Below, in pieces: positions 1 to 10,164 of a stretch of DNA of 64,000 nucleotides. The notes beneath the pieces were generated by a model that saw nothing but the letters and a program-made list of their open reading frames with translations, made no database searches and was not told the DNA's origin. Numbering within the stretch: the stretch's first letter is position 1; the number at the start of each line of letters is the position of its first letter. Made by a program: the position numbers and the translations under genes. Origin of the DNA: Nitrosomonas sp. (GTDB lineage Bacteria > Pseudomonadota > Gammaproteobacteria > Burkholderiales > Nitrosomonadaceae); assembly GCF_024282095.1 (NCBI RefSeq), contig NZ_JAMWZS010000011.1, forward strand, positions 1-64,000, given 5' to 3'.

Positions 1-1293
1 CAGGTGCCAATGATGATCGGTGCACCAGATATGGCTTTTGCTCGAATGAACAACTGGAGTTTTTGGTTGTTGCCAGTGGCTGCCACTCTGCTGATTAGCT
101 CGTTTTTTGTGCCAGGCGGCGCAGCAGCGGGTGGCTGGACCTTTTATCCACCACTTTCTACTCAGGGTGGTCTAGGAGTAGACTTGATGATTTTTTCAGT
201 TCATATTTTAGGTGCTTCCTCAATTATGGGCTCAATTAATATCATTACCACTATTTTAAATATGCGTGCGCCCGGCATGACGCTGATGAAAATGCCAATG
301 TTTGTATGGACATGGTTGATTACAGCGTATCTGTTGGTTCTGGTTATGCCCGTACTGGCTGGTGTGGTAACCATGTTGTTGACAGATCGTCATTTTGGTA
401 CGAGCTTCTTTAATGCAGCTGGTGGTGGTGATCCAGTAATGTTCCAGCATATTTTCTGGTTCTTTGGTCATCCGGAAGTTTATATTATGATTTTGCCGTC
501 ATTTGGCATCGTGTCTGAAGTGATTCCAACATTCTCACGTAAACCACTATTTGGTTATTCATCGATGGTCTATGCAACTGCATCAATTGCGATTTTGTCT
601 TGCGTTGTATGGGCGCATCACATGTTTACAGCAGGAATGCCGACAGTTGGTCAGTTGTTTTTTATGTATGCGACCATGCTGATTGCTGTTCCAACAGCGG
701 TTAAAGTTTTTAACTGGACAGCTACTATGTGGCGCGGTTCAATGACATTTGAAACGCCGATGCTGTTTTCAATCGGTTTTATTTTTCTGTTTGTGATCGG
801 TGGATTTAGCGGTGTGATCTGTGCAATTGTTCCAATTGATATACAAGTTCAAGATACCTATTATGTAATTGCACATTTCCATTATGTTCTGGTTTCTGGT
901 TCGCTGTTTGCGTTATTTGCTGGCGCATACTATTGGATACCAAAATGGACCGGTCATATGTATAACGAAACATTGGGTAAATGGCATTTCTGGTTGTCAA
1001 TGTTCTTCTTTAATCTAACATTCTTTGTGCAACATTTCCTGGGTTTGGCAGGCATGCCACGTAGAATTCCAGATTACAACTTGCAGTTTGCAGATTTCAA
1101 CATGATTTCTAGCATAGGTGCATTTGGATTTGGACTGACACAGCTCCTTTTCTTATACATTATGATTAATTGTATTCGCAGCGGAGAAAAAGCACCGCAA
1201 AAACCATGGGATGGTGCTACAACACTAGAATGGACGCATTTGCCATCACCAGCTCCATATCATAGTTTTGAGAAACCACCTATTGTTAAGTAA
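1..1293 (+). CDS. ctaD: Cytochrome c oxidase subunit I (5' truncated by window edge)
   Basis: Catalytic subunit of an aa3-type heme-copper oxidase in the inner membrane; it reduces O2 to water with electrons from cytochrome c and pumps protons. The frame is open from base 1, so the N-terminus (about 100 residues judging from the usual ~530) lies outside the window. Visible hallmarks, counted from codon 2: HPEVY at about 156-160 (CuB histidine and the crosslinked tyrosine), the CuB His pair in WAHHMF at about 205-206, and HFHYV at about 291-295 with the heme ligands. Many hydrophobic helices. It heads the visible part of a cox operon followed at 20 bp by a small assembly gene and ctaG; ctaC (subunit II) is presumably just upstream. 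Confidence 0.97.
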   Translation, partial: QVPMMIGAPDMAFARMNNWSFWLLPVAATLLISSFFVPGGAAAGGWTFYPPLSTQGGLGVDLMIFSVHILGASSIMGSINIITTILNMRAPGMTLMKMPMFVWTWLITAYLLVLVMPVLAGVVTMLLTDRHFGTSFFNAAGGGDPVMFQHIFWFFGHPEVYIMILPSFGIVSEVIPTFSRKPLFGYSSMVYATASIAILSCVVWAHHMFTAGMPTVGQLFFMYATMLIAVPTAVKVFNWTATMWRGSMTFETPMLFSIGFIFLFVIGGFSGVICAIVPIDIQVQDTYYVIAHFHYVLVSGSLFALFAGAYYWIPKWTGHMYNETLGKWHFWLSMFFFNLTFFVQHFLGLAGMPRRIPDYNLQFADFNMISSIGAFGFGLTQLLFLYIMINCIRSGEKAPQKPWDGATTLEWTHLPSPAPYHSFEKPPIVK

Positions 1294-1313
1294 AAACAAT
1301 AAGAGAAAAACGT

Positions 1314-1418
1314 ATGTCGCAAGAAACAGATATTAAGCGTAAGAAATTTAGAACAGCAATGTTTCTGTTAATTACGGTTATAGCACTTTATTTAACGGCC
1401 ATAGTAAAACAATGGTAA
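1314..1418 (+). CDS. Cytochrome oxidase small assembly protein (34 aa)
   Basis: A 34-codon ORF between ctaD and ctaG. It has a charged N-terminus (MSQETDIKRKK) followed by one hydrophobic segment (about residues 15-30) and ends VKQW. Its last 7 bases overlap the ctaG start (ATG at 1412), which suggests translational coupling. Betaproteobacterial cox operons commonly carry a ~35-residue single-pass protein at exactly this position, annotated as cytochrome oxidase small assembly protein. The identification rests on position, size and membrane topology, because the sequence is too short for firm homology by eye. Confidence 0.75.
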   Translation: MSQETDIKRKKFRTAMFLLITVIALYLTAIVKQW

Positions 1419-1957
1419 GAAATAGCTTGAGCGCGAATGCGTTGATGATGAAAAAGTTGTTGGTTTTCACGTTGATAATGTTTGTTTTCGGTTTTGCTCT
1501 TGTGCCATTTTATGAAAAGTTTTGCGAAGTAACCGGGATTAATAATTTGCTAAAACCGGATGTGCTGGTTAAAGAAAATTGGGTAGATGAGGGACGTTGG
1601 GTAGTCGTTGAGTTTGATGCCAATACAAGGGGATTGCCTTGGGGCTTTAAACCATTGCAAACTAGCGCTCGCATCCACCCAGGTGAACCGGTAGATGTGA
1701 TGTACGAAATCACAAATAATTCAGATCGTGAGATTAGTGGGCAAGCTATACCTAGTTATAGCCCGCGTTTCTTAGATAAGCATCTGAAGAAATTTGAATG
1801 TTTTTGCTTTACTAAGCAGGTACTCAAGCCATATGAAACTAGACAAATGCCAGTGCAATTTGTTATTGAGCCGGGATTGCCAACAGACATACAAACTGTG
1901 ACTATTTCATATACTTTTTTTGAGCTACCTACAGGCACGAGTGCAATTAAAAAGTAG
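1412..1957 (+). CDS. ctaG: Cytochrome c oxidase assembly protein CtaG (Cox11 family)
   Basis: Copper chaperone that delivers Cu to the CuB site of subunit I. It has a single membrane anchor at about residues 13-32 and a periplasmic immunoglobulin-like domain. The copper-binding CxC motif is seen as ECFCFTKQ with Cys at 130 and 132, followed by the family's Met/Pro-rich strand (MPVQFVIEP). Length 181 aa is normal. The start at 1412 overlaps the preceding small gene by 7 bp; an alternative internal start is MMKKL at residue 12. It is part of the cox operon, 11 bp before the DUF2970 gene. Confidence 0.95.
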   Translation: MVRNSLSANALMMKKLLVFTLIMFVFGFALVPFYEKFCEVTGINNLLKPDVLVKENWVDEGRWVVVEFDANTRGLPWGFKPLQTSARIHPGEPVDVMYEITNNSDREISGQAIPSYSPRFLDKHLKKFECFCFTKQVLKPYETRQMPVQFVIEPGLPTDIQTVTISYTFFELPTGTSAIKK

Positions 1958-1968
1958 GGAATAAAAAG

Positions 1969-2178
1969 TTGAACAAAATTAGCGAAAAGCAAGAAAGCGT
2001 AAGTATTTGGCAAATTGCAAAAGCGGTAATGTTCGCTTTTATGGGAATTCGAAAAAAGAGTGATCTTGAACACGATGCTGCGATTTTAAAACCAGTGCAT
2101 GTAATCACAGGTGGAATTATTGGAGCAATACTTTTTGTAATTGGTGTGATGCTGCTAGTTAGATTGGTTGTTAGTTAG
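1969..2178 (+). CDS. DUF2970 family small membrane protein
   Basis: A 69-residue protein between ctaG and ctaE. It appears to start at TTG (1969), preceded by GGGA; the next in-frame ATG at 2029 would remove 20 residues. It has a basic segment GIRKKSDLEHD, then a single transmembrane helix in the C-terminal third (about 43-67). Small DUF2970 proteins occupy this slot in many betaproteobacterial oxidase operons, so a role in oxidase assembly or stability is a reasonable inference, but no function is established. Confidence 0.75.
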   Translation: MNKISEKQESVSIWQIAKAVMFAFMGIRKKSDLEHDAAILKPVHVITGGIIGAILFVIGVMLLVRLVVS

Positions 2179-2210
2179 AAATTAAAAATCATAAGTAGGA
2201 GGAGAGAAGA

Positions 2211-3068
2211 ATGAGTCAAGAATCAGGACATTATTACGTCCCAGCTCCGTCGTCGTATCCAATTATTGGATCAACGGCAATTTTATTCATGGGATCAGGC
2301 GCAGCCTTAACCATGAATAAAATGGAGCTAGGTTATGGTCTTTTAGCAATAGGTTTTGCGATTTTGATTTACATGTTGTTTGGATGGTTTGGTACAGTTG
2401 CTAGAGAGAGCGAAGGCGGCAAATATGGTGAGCAGGTTGATCTATCATTCCGATGGGGAATGAGTTGGTTTATTTTTACTGAAGTCATGTTTTTCTGTGC
2501 TTTCTTTGGGGCATTATTTTACATGCGTAACTTGTCCATTCCATGGTTGGTAGAAGAAAGTACAGTACTCGGAAATCAATTTTGGTCAGCCTATGATGGT
2601 AAATGGCCAACTGCAGGGCCAGGTGTACATGAGCAATTTACTTCAATGGGAGCTTGGGGGTTGCCAGCATTCAATACATTGCTGCTACTGACTTCAGGTG
2701 TCACGGTTACGTTAGCGCATTGGAGGCTGAAAGAGAACAGACGCGATGGATTGAAATTATGGTTGTTGGCTACCATATTCTTAGGTGCATTGTTTATAGC
2801 ATGTCAAGCTTACGAATATATTCACGCATATAGTGATCTGAATTTAAAATTAACGACCGGCGCTTATGGTTCAACTTTTTTTATGTTGACAGGTTTTCAT
2901 GGCTTTCACGTGACAATTGGTACAATCATGTTGACTGTCATATATTTTCGTAGTGTGGCTGGTCATTTTACACCGGAGCATCATTTTGGATTTGAAGGTG
3001 TAGCTTGGTATTGGCACTTTGTGGACGTCGTCTGGTTAGGACTGTTCATTTTTGTGTATCTAATGTAG
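2211..3068 (+). CDS. ctaE: Cytochrome c oxidase subunit III
   Basis: Third core subunit of the aa3 oxidase, a multi-helix membrane protein that stabilises subunit I and its proton uptake path. Length 285 aa is typical. Seen: the helix with the conserved glutamate (WFIFTEVMFFCAFF, about 84-97), the loop GFHGFHVTIGT (about 228-238) and the C-terminal signature AWYWHFVDVVWLGLF (about 265-280). A very good Shine-Dalgarno (AGGAGGAGAG, about 2196-2207) precedes the ATG. It is the last of the closely packed oxidase genes; a 197-bp gap with an inverted repeat separates it from the SURF1 gene. Confidence 0.97.
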   Translation: MSQESGHYYVPAPSSYPIIGSTAILFMGSGAALTMNKMELGYGLLAIGFAILIYMLFGWFGTVARESEGGKYGEQVDLSFRWGMSWFIFTEVMFFCAFFGALFYMRNLSIPWLVEESTVLGNQFWSAYDGKWPTAGPGVHEQFTSMGAWGLPAFNTLLLLTSGVTVTLAHWRLKENRRDGLKLWLLATIFLGALFIACQAYEYIHAYSDLNLKLTTGAYGSTFFMLTGFHGFHVTIGTIMLTVIYFRSVAGHFTPEHHFGFEGVAWYWHFVDVVWLGLFIFVYLM

Positions 3069-3092
3069 CAATAAGTAACTAATAAAAAAACT

Positions 3093-3153
3093 CCGGTTTT
3101 TACACATGTGATGTGAGTGGAAATTTTAGGTTCATCACAAGTGTAAAAACAGG
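3093..3153. other. Long near-perfect inverted repeat in the ctaE-SURF1 gap
   Basis: Arms 3097-3113 and 3133-3149 are complementary over 17 bp with one mismatch, and pairing extends outward to about 3093/3153 with one more mismatch; the loop is 19 bases. On the plus strand the hairpin is followed by A-rich sequence. On the minus strand it would be followed by GGAG and a T run (complement of 3084-3090). It could be an mRNA-processing or stabilising hairpin splitting the oxidase operon, a terminator read on either strand, or a small repeat element. No second copy was noticed in this window. Confidence 0.6.
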
Positions 3154-3264
3154 AAATAATCAATTTATTCCAAATTGATATTAAGCTAGGAATTAAGTAG
3201 GCTACCTAAGTTAAGTGCAATTCAAACAGCATTCATCCTATAGCAAATTTTAAGCAAACAAAGA

Positions 3265-3987
3265 ATGATTGTATTAGGATATCGTTTTGAACCAAAGTTT
3301 TGGGCAATCATTATAACCATAGCATCAGTACTAATTTTTACTGAACTGGGAAAATGGCAGCTGTCTCGCGCAGATGAGAAAACTGCACGCTATGAGCAAT
3401 TAGAAGAATATGCAAAGCAGCCTGCCATCAAACTACCGGGAGCTTTAATAAAGCTCAAAGACTTTCAATATCGTGAAGTAGAAGTAGAAGGAGAGTATTT
3501 GCCTGAATACACGATATTTCTAGACAACAAAACTCACAAGGGACGTGCTGGCTATCACATTATTACGCCACTTAAAATTGCCAACAGTTCGGTGTGTGTG
3601 GCAATTAATAGAGGGTGGGTAGCTACTGGTTATGATAGAGCAATACTTCCAGAAATTGCGGAAGTAAATGGGCAGGTGAAAGTAACTGGTGTCGTGGTTT
3701 CATCAGAATTGAGAACTCTAGAGCTTTCAGATACATCATCGACAGGTAGAGTCTGGGGTAATTTTGATCTGAATCGATATCAAGAAGTAGTAAATTTAAA
3801 AATGCAACCTATAATGGTTTTGCAAAAGGACAGAATCGAAGATGGCCTAATACGGGATTGGGATAAGCCTGATTCTGGGGCATCCAAAAATATAGGTTAT
3901 GCGGTTCAATGGTTTTTATTAGCTGCCACAGCGATAATTATATTCTTAGTGTTGAATGTCAAACGAAAAAATTCAAAAAGCGAATAG
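3265..3987 (+). CDS. SURF1 family cytochrome oxidase biogenesis protein
   Basis: Membrane protein helping insertion of heme a into subunit I. It shows the SURF1 architecture: an N-terminal transmembrane helix (about 11-28), a large periplasmic domain with the conserved LGKWQLSRADEK stretch just after it and VAINRGWV (about 112-119), and a second helix (about 212-231). Length 240 aa is normal. Its 3' end overlaps the next gene by 32 bp. The ATG at 3265 has only a weak ribosome-binding site, in keeping with expression from an upstream oxidase transcript. Confidence 0.9.
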   Translation: MIVLGYRFEPKFWAIIITIASVLIFTELGKWQLSRADEKTARYEQLEEYAKQPAIKLPGALIKLKDFQYREVEVEGEYLPEYTIFLDNKTHKGRAGYHIITPLKIANSSVCVAINRGWVATGYDRAILPEIAEVNGQVKVTGVVVSSELRTLELSDTSSTGRVWGNFDLNRYQEVVNLKMQPIMVLQKDRIEDGLIRDWDKPDSGASKNIGYAVQWFLLAATAIIIFLVLNVKRKNSKSE

Positions 3988-4537
3988 GCGTAAGTTTTTA
4001 CTACTATTGGCGTTAATGTGTGCACCAGTTGTAATTTCATATTCTTTGTATTTTTCAGAATACAGACCTGAAAGTAGGCACTATGGTGATTTAATTCCTG
4101 TTATCAAGGTTGCGGGAAAAGGCACGAATCAAATTGATAATACGATCCTTCGAATGAAGGATTTTCATGGTAAATGGGTATTGGTAACGATAGATTCTGG
4201 ACACTGTGACGAAGCTTGTCAGAAGAAATTGTATTTTATGCGCCAGGTTCGATTAGTCCAGGGAAAAGAAAAACATCGAATTGAGCGGCTTTGGCTTATC
4301 AATGATGATGTTGCTCCAGATACTGAATTAACTAGACAGCATGAAGGTACATTTTTTGTTAGTGCAAAAGATAGTGAAATTCTGAGTTCTATCGAAACCA
4401 AAGAGGTGCAAACAAAGCATATTTATTTGATAGATCCTATAGGGAATCTAATGATGCGCTTTCCAGAAAATGTAGATGGTACCAAAATGGGACACGATAT
4501 AAAACGATTATTGCATGTCTCGCAGTTAGAGCATTAA
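3956..4537 (+). CDS. Thioredoxin-fold (Sco-like) oxidase assembly protein
   Basis: A 193-residue protein with an N-terminal membrane anchor (about 13-32) and a periplasmic domain that reads like a Sco/thioredoxin fold: GKWVLVTIDSGHCDEAC with Cys at 84 and 88, the C-x3-C spacing found in Sco copper chaperones, then KHIYLIDPIGNLMMRFP near the C-terminus. A full Sco would also need a copper-binding histidine late in the domain; HDIKRLL carries one possible candidate. It overlaps the SURF1 gene by 32 bp, so the two are translationally linked. Role inferred: copper or thiol handling during oxidase assembly. Confidence 0.75.
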   Translation: MSNEKIQKANRRKFLLLLALMCAPVVISYSLYFSEYRPESRHYGDLIPVIKVAGKGTNQIDNTILRMKDFHGKWVLVTIDSGHCDEACQKKLYFMRQVRLVQGKEKHRIERLWLINDDVAPDTELTRQHEGTFFVSAKDSEILSSIETKEVQTKHIYLIDPIGNLMMRFPENVDGTKMGHDIKRLLHVSQLEH

Positions 4538-4622
4538 AGAAAAGAGCTGCACTCATGTAAGAAAATTACATGAATTAAAAGATAATAGTATTCGATTTTA
4601 ATGAATAGAGGAGAACAATGAC

Positions 4623-5516
4623 ATGGCTACCAGTATGGTGTGGCATGAAACAGCATCGCGTATTAATCAATTTTATCGATTGACCAAACCGCGTGTTGTA
4701 TCGCTGATTGTTTTTACCGCAGTTATCGGAATGTTTATGGCAGTACCTGGTGCAGTACCGCTAGATACTTTGGTATTAGCGACAATAGGTATTGCATTAG
4801 TAGCTGGAGCTGCTGCTGCATTGAATTGCTTGGTAGAACAAAAAATGGATGCCGTTATGGCACGAACAAAAGGGAGGCCATTGCCGCAAGGAAAAGTAAG
4901 CATACCAGAGACTTTATTTTTTCTGACGATTGTCGGTGGACTAGGGCTCTTTATTTTATATAACTGGGTTAATCAACTGACCATGTGGTTGACTCTAGGC
5001 ACTTTTGTAGGCTATGCAATTATTTACACAGTGATACTGAAGCCGCTCACACCACAAAATATCGTAATTGGAGGCGCATCAGGTGCCATGCCACCAGTTC
5101 TAGGATGGACGGCCGTGACAGGCGAAATAGCCAGTGATGCATTATTATTATTTTTGATTATCTTCGCTTGGACACCACCGCATTTCTGGGCGCTTGCACT
5201 GTATAGAAAGAATGAATATGCCTCAATTGGTATGCCTATGCTTCCAGTGACACATGGTGATCAATTTACAAAATTGCATGTATTGTTATATACAGTTATT
5301 TTGTGCGTAGTAACAACTTTACCCTATATCACGCAAATGAGTGGACTGATCTATTTAGTGAGCTCAATTCTACTAAATGGTATATTCATGTATTACGCTA
5401 TAGAGATATACCGTAATTATAGTGATCAGCTGGCACGAGAAGCATTTCGTTATTCGATACTTTATTTAGCATTGCTATTCGTAGCATTATTAGTGGATCA
5501 CTATTTCTTTTTCTAA
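4623..5516 (+). CDS. ctaB: Protoheme IX farnesyltransferase (heme O synthase)
   Basis: Polytopic membrane prenyltransferase that adds a farnesyl group to heme B, the first step to the heme A of the aa3 oxidase. The family motif around residues 66-83 ([18 protein letters not shown], carrying the N-x-x-x-D-x-x-x-D-like Mg-diphosphate site) and the second loop [22 protein letters not shown] are both evident. Length 297 aa is normal. The start at 4623 is set by a GAGGAG ribosome-binding site; an ATG 5 bp upstream at 4618 is out of frame and runs only about 20 codons. The usual partner ctaA (heme A synthase) is not adjacent. Confidence 0.96.
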   Translation: MATSMVWHETASRINQFYRLTKPRVVSLIVFTAVIGMFMAVPGAVPLDTLVLATIGIALVAGAAAALNCLVEQKMDAVMARTKGRPLPQGKVSIPETLFFLTIVGGLGLFILYNWVNQLTMWLTLGTFVGYAIIYTVILKPLTPQNIVIGGASGAMPPVLGWTAVTGEIASDALLLFLIIFAWTPPHFWALALYRKNEYASIGMPMLPVTHGDQFTKLHVLLYTVILCVVTTLPYITQMSGLIYLVSSILLNGIFMYYAIEIYRNYSDQLAREAFRYSILYLALLFVALLVDHYFFF

Positions 5517-5530
5517 TTTATTACGTGGAA

Positions 5531-5555
5531 CCTGCGCTTGCATTGTAAGCGCAGG
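5531..5555. terminator. Hairpin between convergent ctaB and FAD-oxidase genes
   Basis: A perfect 9-bp GC-rich stem (5531-5539 with 5547-5555) and a 7-base loop lie 14 bp after the ctaB stop and 21 bp before the end of the converging gene. There is no clear T run on either side, so it may act as a weak bidirectional terminator or as a 3'-end stabiliser. Confidence 0.5.
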
Positions 5556-5576
5556 GTTGAGCAAGAATCTGGAAGA

Positions 5577-6953
5577 TTACTCGGCTGTAGGGAATAATTT
5601 ACCAGGATTGAGAATATTGTTAGGATCGAATAGTTGCTTGATATTTCTCATTAAATCCAGTGTTACCTGATCGACTTCTTTATTTAAAAAAGCACGTTTT
5701 TCGCTACCGATACCATGTTCTCCTGACAACGTGCCGCGAAGTTTAATAACCAAATCAAATATCTCGTCCAAGCAGCGCTCGGCCCGTGACACTTCTTCCG
5801 CATCATCCGGATTGATCAATAGATTCACATGAATATTGCCATTACCGGCATGGCCAAAATTAACATTTTGTACTTGATAGTGAGTGCTCAGTTGGGTCAG
5901 TCCGTTTAGAAATTGAGGTAGTGTATCAACAGGCACCACAACATCTTCATTAATCTTTTTCGGTGCAATTTCTCGTAACAAAGGGGATAGGGCCTTGCGC
6001 GCTTTCCATAATGCAGCGGTGTCGCTCACTTGAGTCGCATGGATCAATCCATCGGTCTGGCACGCTTTAAGAATGGCGGAAACTACAGCGAGCGTGTCGT
6101 TATCAAATCCATCGACTTCAATCATCAGCATGGCGTTTGTATCCATTGGCAGCATGTCGGGATAGCGACCGCGGATCAAATTTAACGAACCGGAATCCAG
6201 AAATTCAAGTGCACTTGGTAATTGTGGCAACGCCATAATGCTTACAATGGCTGCTGTACAACTTGGCAGATCTCGAAAGTGTGCGGTGATGCCTGTAACT
6301 GTATTGGGCAACGCAGTAAGTTTAAGTGTTGCCTCGGTTATAACCGCTAACGTTCCTTCTGAGCCAATCAGAAGTCGGGTGAGATCATAACCGACCACGC
6401 CTTTGGTGGTGTAGCAACCGGTTGTAATAAAATCACCCGCACCGGTAACGGCTTTTAAACCCAAGACATGCTCTCGCGTCGTACCATACTTAACCGCGTG
6501 TGGCCCACCCGCGCTGGTGGCAATATTGCCGCCAATACTCGAAAACTGAGCACTGGAAGGGTCTGGTGGCCAGAAAAACCCATATGGCTTGGCTGCATCT
6601 TGCACTGATTGATTCAACACGCCGGATTCAGCCACGATAACGCGATTTGCAGGATCAACTGAAATGATCTTGAGCATGCGCTCCATTGATAAAGCAATGC
6701 CACCCAATTCCGGCAAACTGCCACCGGCAGTTCCAGTGCCGCGTCCGCGGGGAATGAGCGGAACCTGATAGTGATTACACATCGAAACGATGTATTGTAT
6801 TTCTTCAGCTGTCAGTGGAAACAGCACTGCATCCGGTGGAAAGATCTTGCGGCTATTGTCATAAGCATAAGCGTAGCAATCTACCGGATCGGTATAGAAA
6901 CGATCCTTTGGAAATGCATTCTGCAAGTCAATTAATAGATCGGCTGGCAACAT
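5577..6953 (-). CDS. FAD-linked oxidase, GlcD / D-lactate dehydrogenase family
   Basis: Flavoprotein of the VAO/PCMH family oxidising a D-2-hydroxy acid such as glycolate or D-lactate. The N-terminal FAD-binding domain (about 35-215) contains the glycine-rich PRGRGTGTAGGSLPELGG and SIGGNIATSAGG loops. The C-terminal cap (about 230-455) carries NFGHAGNGNIHVN and SGEHGIGSEKR, which supply catalytic histidines. Length 458 aa fits single-subunit GlcD-like enzymes. No GlcE or GlcF partner is next to it, so substrate is undetermined. It is followed 19 bp upstream on the same strand by the BON lipoprotein gene; co-transcription with that gene is possible. Confidence 0.88.
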   Translation of the reverse strand: MLPADLLIDLQNAFPKDRFYTDPVDCYAYAYDNSRKIFPPDAVLFPLTAEEIQYIVSMCNHYQVPLIPRGRGTGTAGGSLPELGGIALSMERMLKIISVDPANRVIVAESGVLNQSVQDAAKPYGFFWPPDPSSAQFSSIGGNIATSAGGPHAVKYGTTREHVLGLKAVTGAGDFITTGCYTTKGVVGYDLTRLLIGSEGTLAVITEATLKLTALPNTVTGITAHFRDLPSCTAAIVSIMALPQLPSALEFLDSGSLNLIRGRYPDMLPMDTNAMLMIEVDGFDNDTLAVVSAILKACQTDGLIHATQVSDTAALWKARKALSPLLREIAPKKINEDVVVPVDTLPQFLNGLTQLSTHYQVQNVNFGHAGNGNIHVNLLINPDDAEEVSRAERCLDEIFDLVIKLRGTLSGEHGIGSEKRAFLNKEVDQVTLDLMRNIKQLFDPNNILNPGKLFPTAE

Positions 6954-6972
6954 GATTGAGACATTCTAAAGA

Positions 6973-7551
6973 TTAGTTGAGGTACTCGAATACCTTGACA
7001 ACTTTCTTCACACCTGAAGTAGAACTGGCTATTTGAGCCGCGTTATCGGCTTCTTGCCGTGTAACGACTCCGAGTAAATAAACGACTTCATTTTCTGTCA
7101 CAATTTTAACGTGATTGATCTGAAACTTACGTTCCGCGAGAAAACGCCCTTTTACCTTGGATGTGATTAGTGTGTCATTACTGCGCGAAGCCAACGAGGT
7201 ATTGTCAGCAACAGCGATTTCATTAAAAATCCTGCGCACATTGTCAACGCCCATAATCAGTTTCTCGATATCGGCCTTAATAGCTTCAGTGGGAACTTCT
7301 CCCGTCAGCAGAACCATGCGGTTGTAACTGGTGACATTGATGTGCGCTTTCTCGCCAAACTGTTGATGAATGCGCCGTGCGCTCTTTAACTCGATTCCTT
7401 CATCTTCTATGAACATGCCGCTTGTTCTTCGATCTTCTGAAATGTACGTCCCGGTTCCAGCTGCCGTACCAATTGCAAACATAGGGACACAACCAGTCAG
7501 AAGAGGAAGAAATAAAAAAAGTGACAGCCAGTATTGATTGAGATATTTCAT
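6973..7551 (-). CDS. BON-domain outer-membrane lipoprotein (DolP/YraP-like)
   Basis: A 192-residue lipoprotein. The signal peptide ends in the lipobox LLTGC with the acylated Cys at 21. Two BON domains follow (about 48-115 and 125-190), each with the alternating strand-helix pattern and the V.LLGEV / VVYLLGVV turns. DolP proteins bind anionic phospholipids and support outer-membrane integrity and cell division. In many beta- and gammaproteobacteria dolP sits with the yraN/diaA genes; here it is next to an FAD oxidase instead. The start is the ATG at 7551, supported by the signal peptide. Confidence 0.88.
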   Translation of the reverse strand: MKYLNQYWLSLFLFLPLLTGCVPMFAIGTAAGTGTYISEDRRTSGMFIEDEGIELKSARRIHQQFGEKAHINVTSYNRMVLLTGEVPTEAIKADIEKLIMGVDNVRRIFNEIAVADNTSLASRSNDTLITSKVKGRFLAERKFQINHVKIVTENEVVYLLGVVTRQEADNAAQIASSTSGVKKVVKVFEYLN

Positions 7552-7665
7552 TTGATTGACTCCGCAGAATTCAAAATTTTATGCCCGATAATACAGTAAA
7601 ATAACCGGATAACGAATATTCAATTGCTTAAAAAACGCAGCAAAGCAAAATGGCCGAACGGCATT

Positions 7666-8172
7666 ATGAGCACAGAAAAATATCAGCATACACCCACTAA
7701 GCAAATAGAAAGCGTCGATATCAATGAAGCGTCATCTGCGGTACTGGGTGTGGCAGCGGGAGAGGATCGGTATCTGATACCTATGGCCGAAGTGAATGAA
7801 GTGATACCCATACCCAAATTGGCTCATGTTCCGCTTACGCAATCTTGGTTTCTGGGTTTGGCAAATGTGCGTGGAAATCTATATGGAATTACAGACTTAG
7901 GCGTCTATTTGGGCGGCTATCCGATGCCATTCAATTTAAAATCTCGAATATTGTTGGCTTCGTCCGGCAATAAAGTCTGCGGCGGTTTCATAGTGAATAG
8001 TATGTTGGGGATCAGAAATTTGGCTGAATTTACTCCCATAAAATCAACCAAAAAGAAGCTACCACAGGGAATCACCGCACAATACAAGGATACAGAAGGA
8101 CGAGTGTGGAAAGAGTTAAGCCTATTTGAATTGCTTCGTGAGGAAAAATTTTTTCAGGTTGCCAGAAAATGA
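7666..8172 (+). CDS. CheW-domain protein (PilI-like)
   Basis: About 168 residues from the ATG at 7666; a TTG 42 bp upstream (7624) is an in-frame alternative but adds only a basic stretch. The CheW fold is seen in LGVAAGEDRYLIPMAEVNEVIP, then FLGLANVRGNLYGITDLGVYLG and a C-terminal strand pair. CheW/PilI adaptors couple chemoreceptors to CheA-type kinases, and divergent versions like this are typical of type IV pilus (Pil-Chp) systems. No other chemosensory gene is adjacent, so the partner complex is unknown. Confidence 0.8.
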   Translation: MSTEKYQHTPTKQIESVDINEASSAVLGVAAGEDRYLIPMAEVNEVIPIPKLAHVPLTQSWFLGLANVRGNLYGITDLGVYLGGYPMPFNLKSRILLASSGNKVCGGFIVNSMLGIRNLAEFTPIKSTKKKLPQGITAQYKDTEGRVWKELSLFELLREEKFFQVARK

Positions 8173-8231
8173 ACTAATAATTAATGTTTGCTGCGTTAGA
8201 TTTTGCGGTTTTTATGAAAATTATTTAATAG

Positions 8232-9134
<903 letters not shown>

Positions 9135-9173
9135 ATAATCGCAGCAAGCCGTCGCTAAGATGAGCGGTTACGT

Positions 9174-9896
9174 TTACCAGCGTTTACCTAAAGCTGTCAG
9201 AATACCGCGCAGGATCTGCACCTCCTCTTTTTCCAGACGTGCTCGTGAAAATAGGCGGCGAACGCGCTGCATTAACAGTTTGGGTTTCTGCGGATCAAGA
9301 AAATCACTGGCGATCATCAATTCCTCAAGATGTGCATACAATGATTCCAGCTCGTTAAAACTGGCTGATGGTCGGATTGCTGTTGGCGCTGCATTTTCAG
9401 TCAGTGCCATGCGTAATTCATAAGACATTATTTGCACAGCACTCGCCAGGTTGAGTGAAGGATACTGTGGATTCGCGGGGATATGAATAATGATCTGGCA
9501 TTTGCTTACCTCGGCCGTAGTCAGACCGGAATTCTCTCTACCAAACAACAATGCTACCGGTTGTTGCTGCGCGTAACGCAATAATTCATGCGCACCCTGC
9601 CGCGCATCGAAAACATCATGTGAAAGTTCGCGCGACCGTGCCGTGATGGCGGCGGTCAGTACGGTATTTTCCAGCGCTTCATCAAGTCCGGTGCAAACTT
9701 TCGCGAGTTCCAGAATGTCACCTGCATTGGCGGCGCGGGCATCAGCTTCTTTATCGGGAAAAAGCCTGGGATTAATCAGATAAAGCGAACGTAACCCCAT
9801 GGTTTTCATCGCTCGTGCAGCTGCGCCGATATTACCGGAGTGACTCGTATGACTGAGAACGATGCGAATATGATCAAGCGAGCTATAGGGGAGCAT
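9174..9896 (-). CDS. trmJ: tRNA (cytidine/uridine-2'-O-)-methyltransferase TrmJ
   Basis: SPOUT-class methyltransferase that methylates the ribose at position 32 of certain tRNAs. Motifs: RIVLSHTSHSGNIGAAARAMKTMG at the N-terminus, ALLFGRENSGLT (about 118-129, motif 2) and YPSLNLASAVQIMSYELR (motif 3), followed by a helical C-terminal extension typical of TrmJ. I take the ATG at 9896 (MLPYSSLDH); a TTG seven codons further upstream at 9917 is possible. About 240 aa, the usual size. The common downstream or divergent neighbours (iscR, suhB) are not present here. Confidence 0.92.
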   Translation of the reverse strand: MLPYSSLDHIRIVLSHTSHSGNIGAAARAMKTMGLRSLYLINPRLFPDKEADARAANAGDILELAKVCTGLDEALENTVLTAAITARSRELSHDVFDARQGAHELLRYAQQQPVALLFGRENSGLTTAEVSKCQIIIHIPANPQYPSLNLASAVQIMSYELRMALTENAAPTAIRPSASFNELESLYAHLEELMIASDFLDPQKPKLLMQRVRRLFSRARLEKEEVQILRGILTALGKRW

Positions 9897-10164
9897 AATA
9901 AATTGGATTTTTGTCAAAGAATAGAGGAGATTGCTTATTTTTCAATCAATACGAGTAACAGAGATTGCTATCGCCAGGACTTGGCGGATACTGTATGGAT
10001 CACTTGATTCTAACAGAGGGAAGCGTGAATAGAACAGGTCGTTATCCAGTTTTTAACTGAGAGAACGATGAAGAACCTGGTAACAGACAAGTCTGCAAAA
10101 CTATACGTTCGGTGCTTTTCATAATGCCGAATACAATGATCAATTTTTTTAGGAAGTACTGTTG

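Noticed and set aside
10033-10043. AACAGGTCGTT resembling one end of the MITE-like element
   Set aside because: No matching second end or internal homology nearby; 11 bases alone are insufficient.
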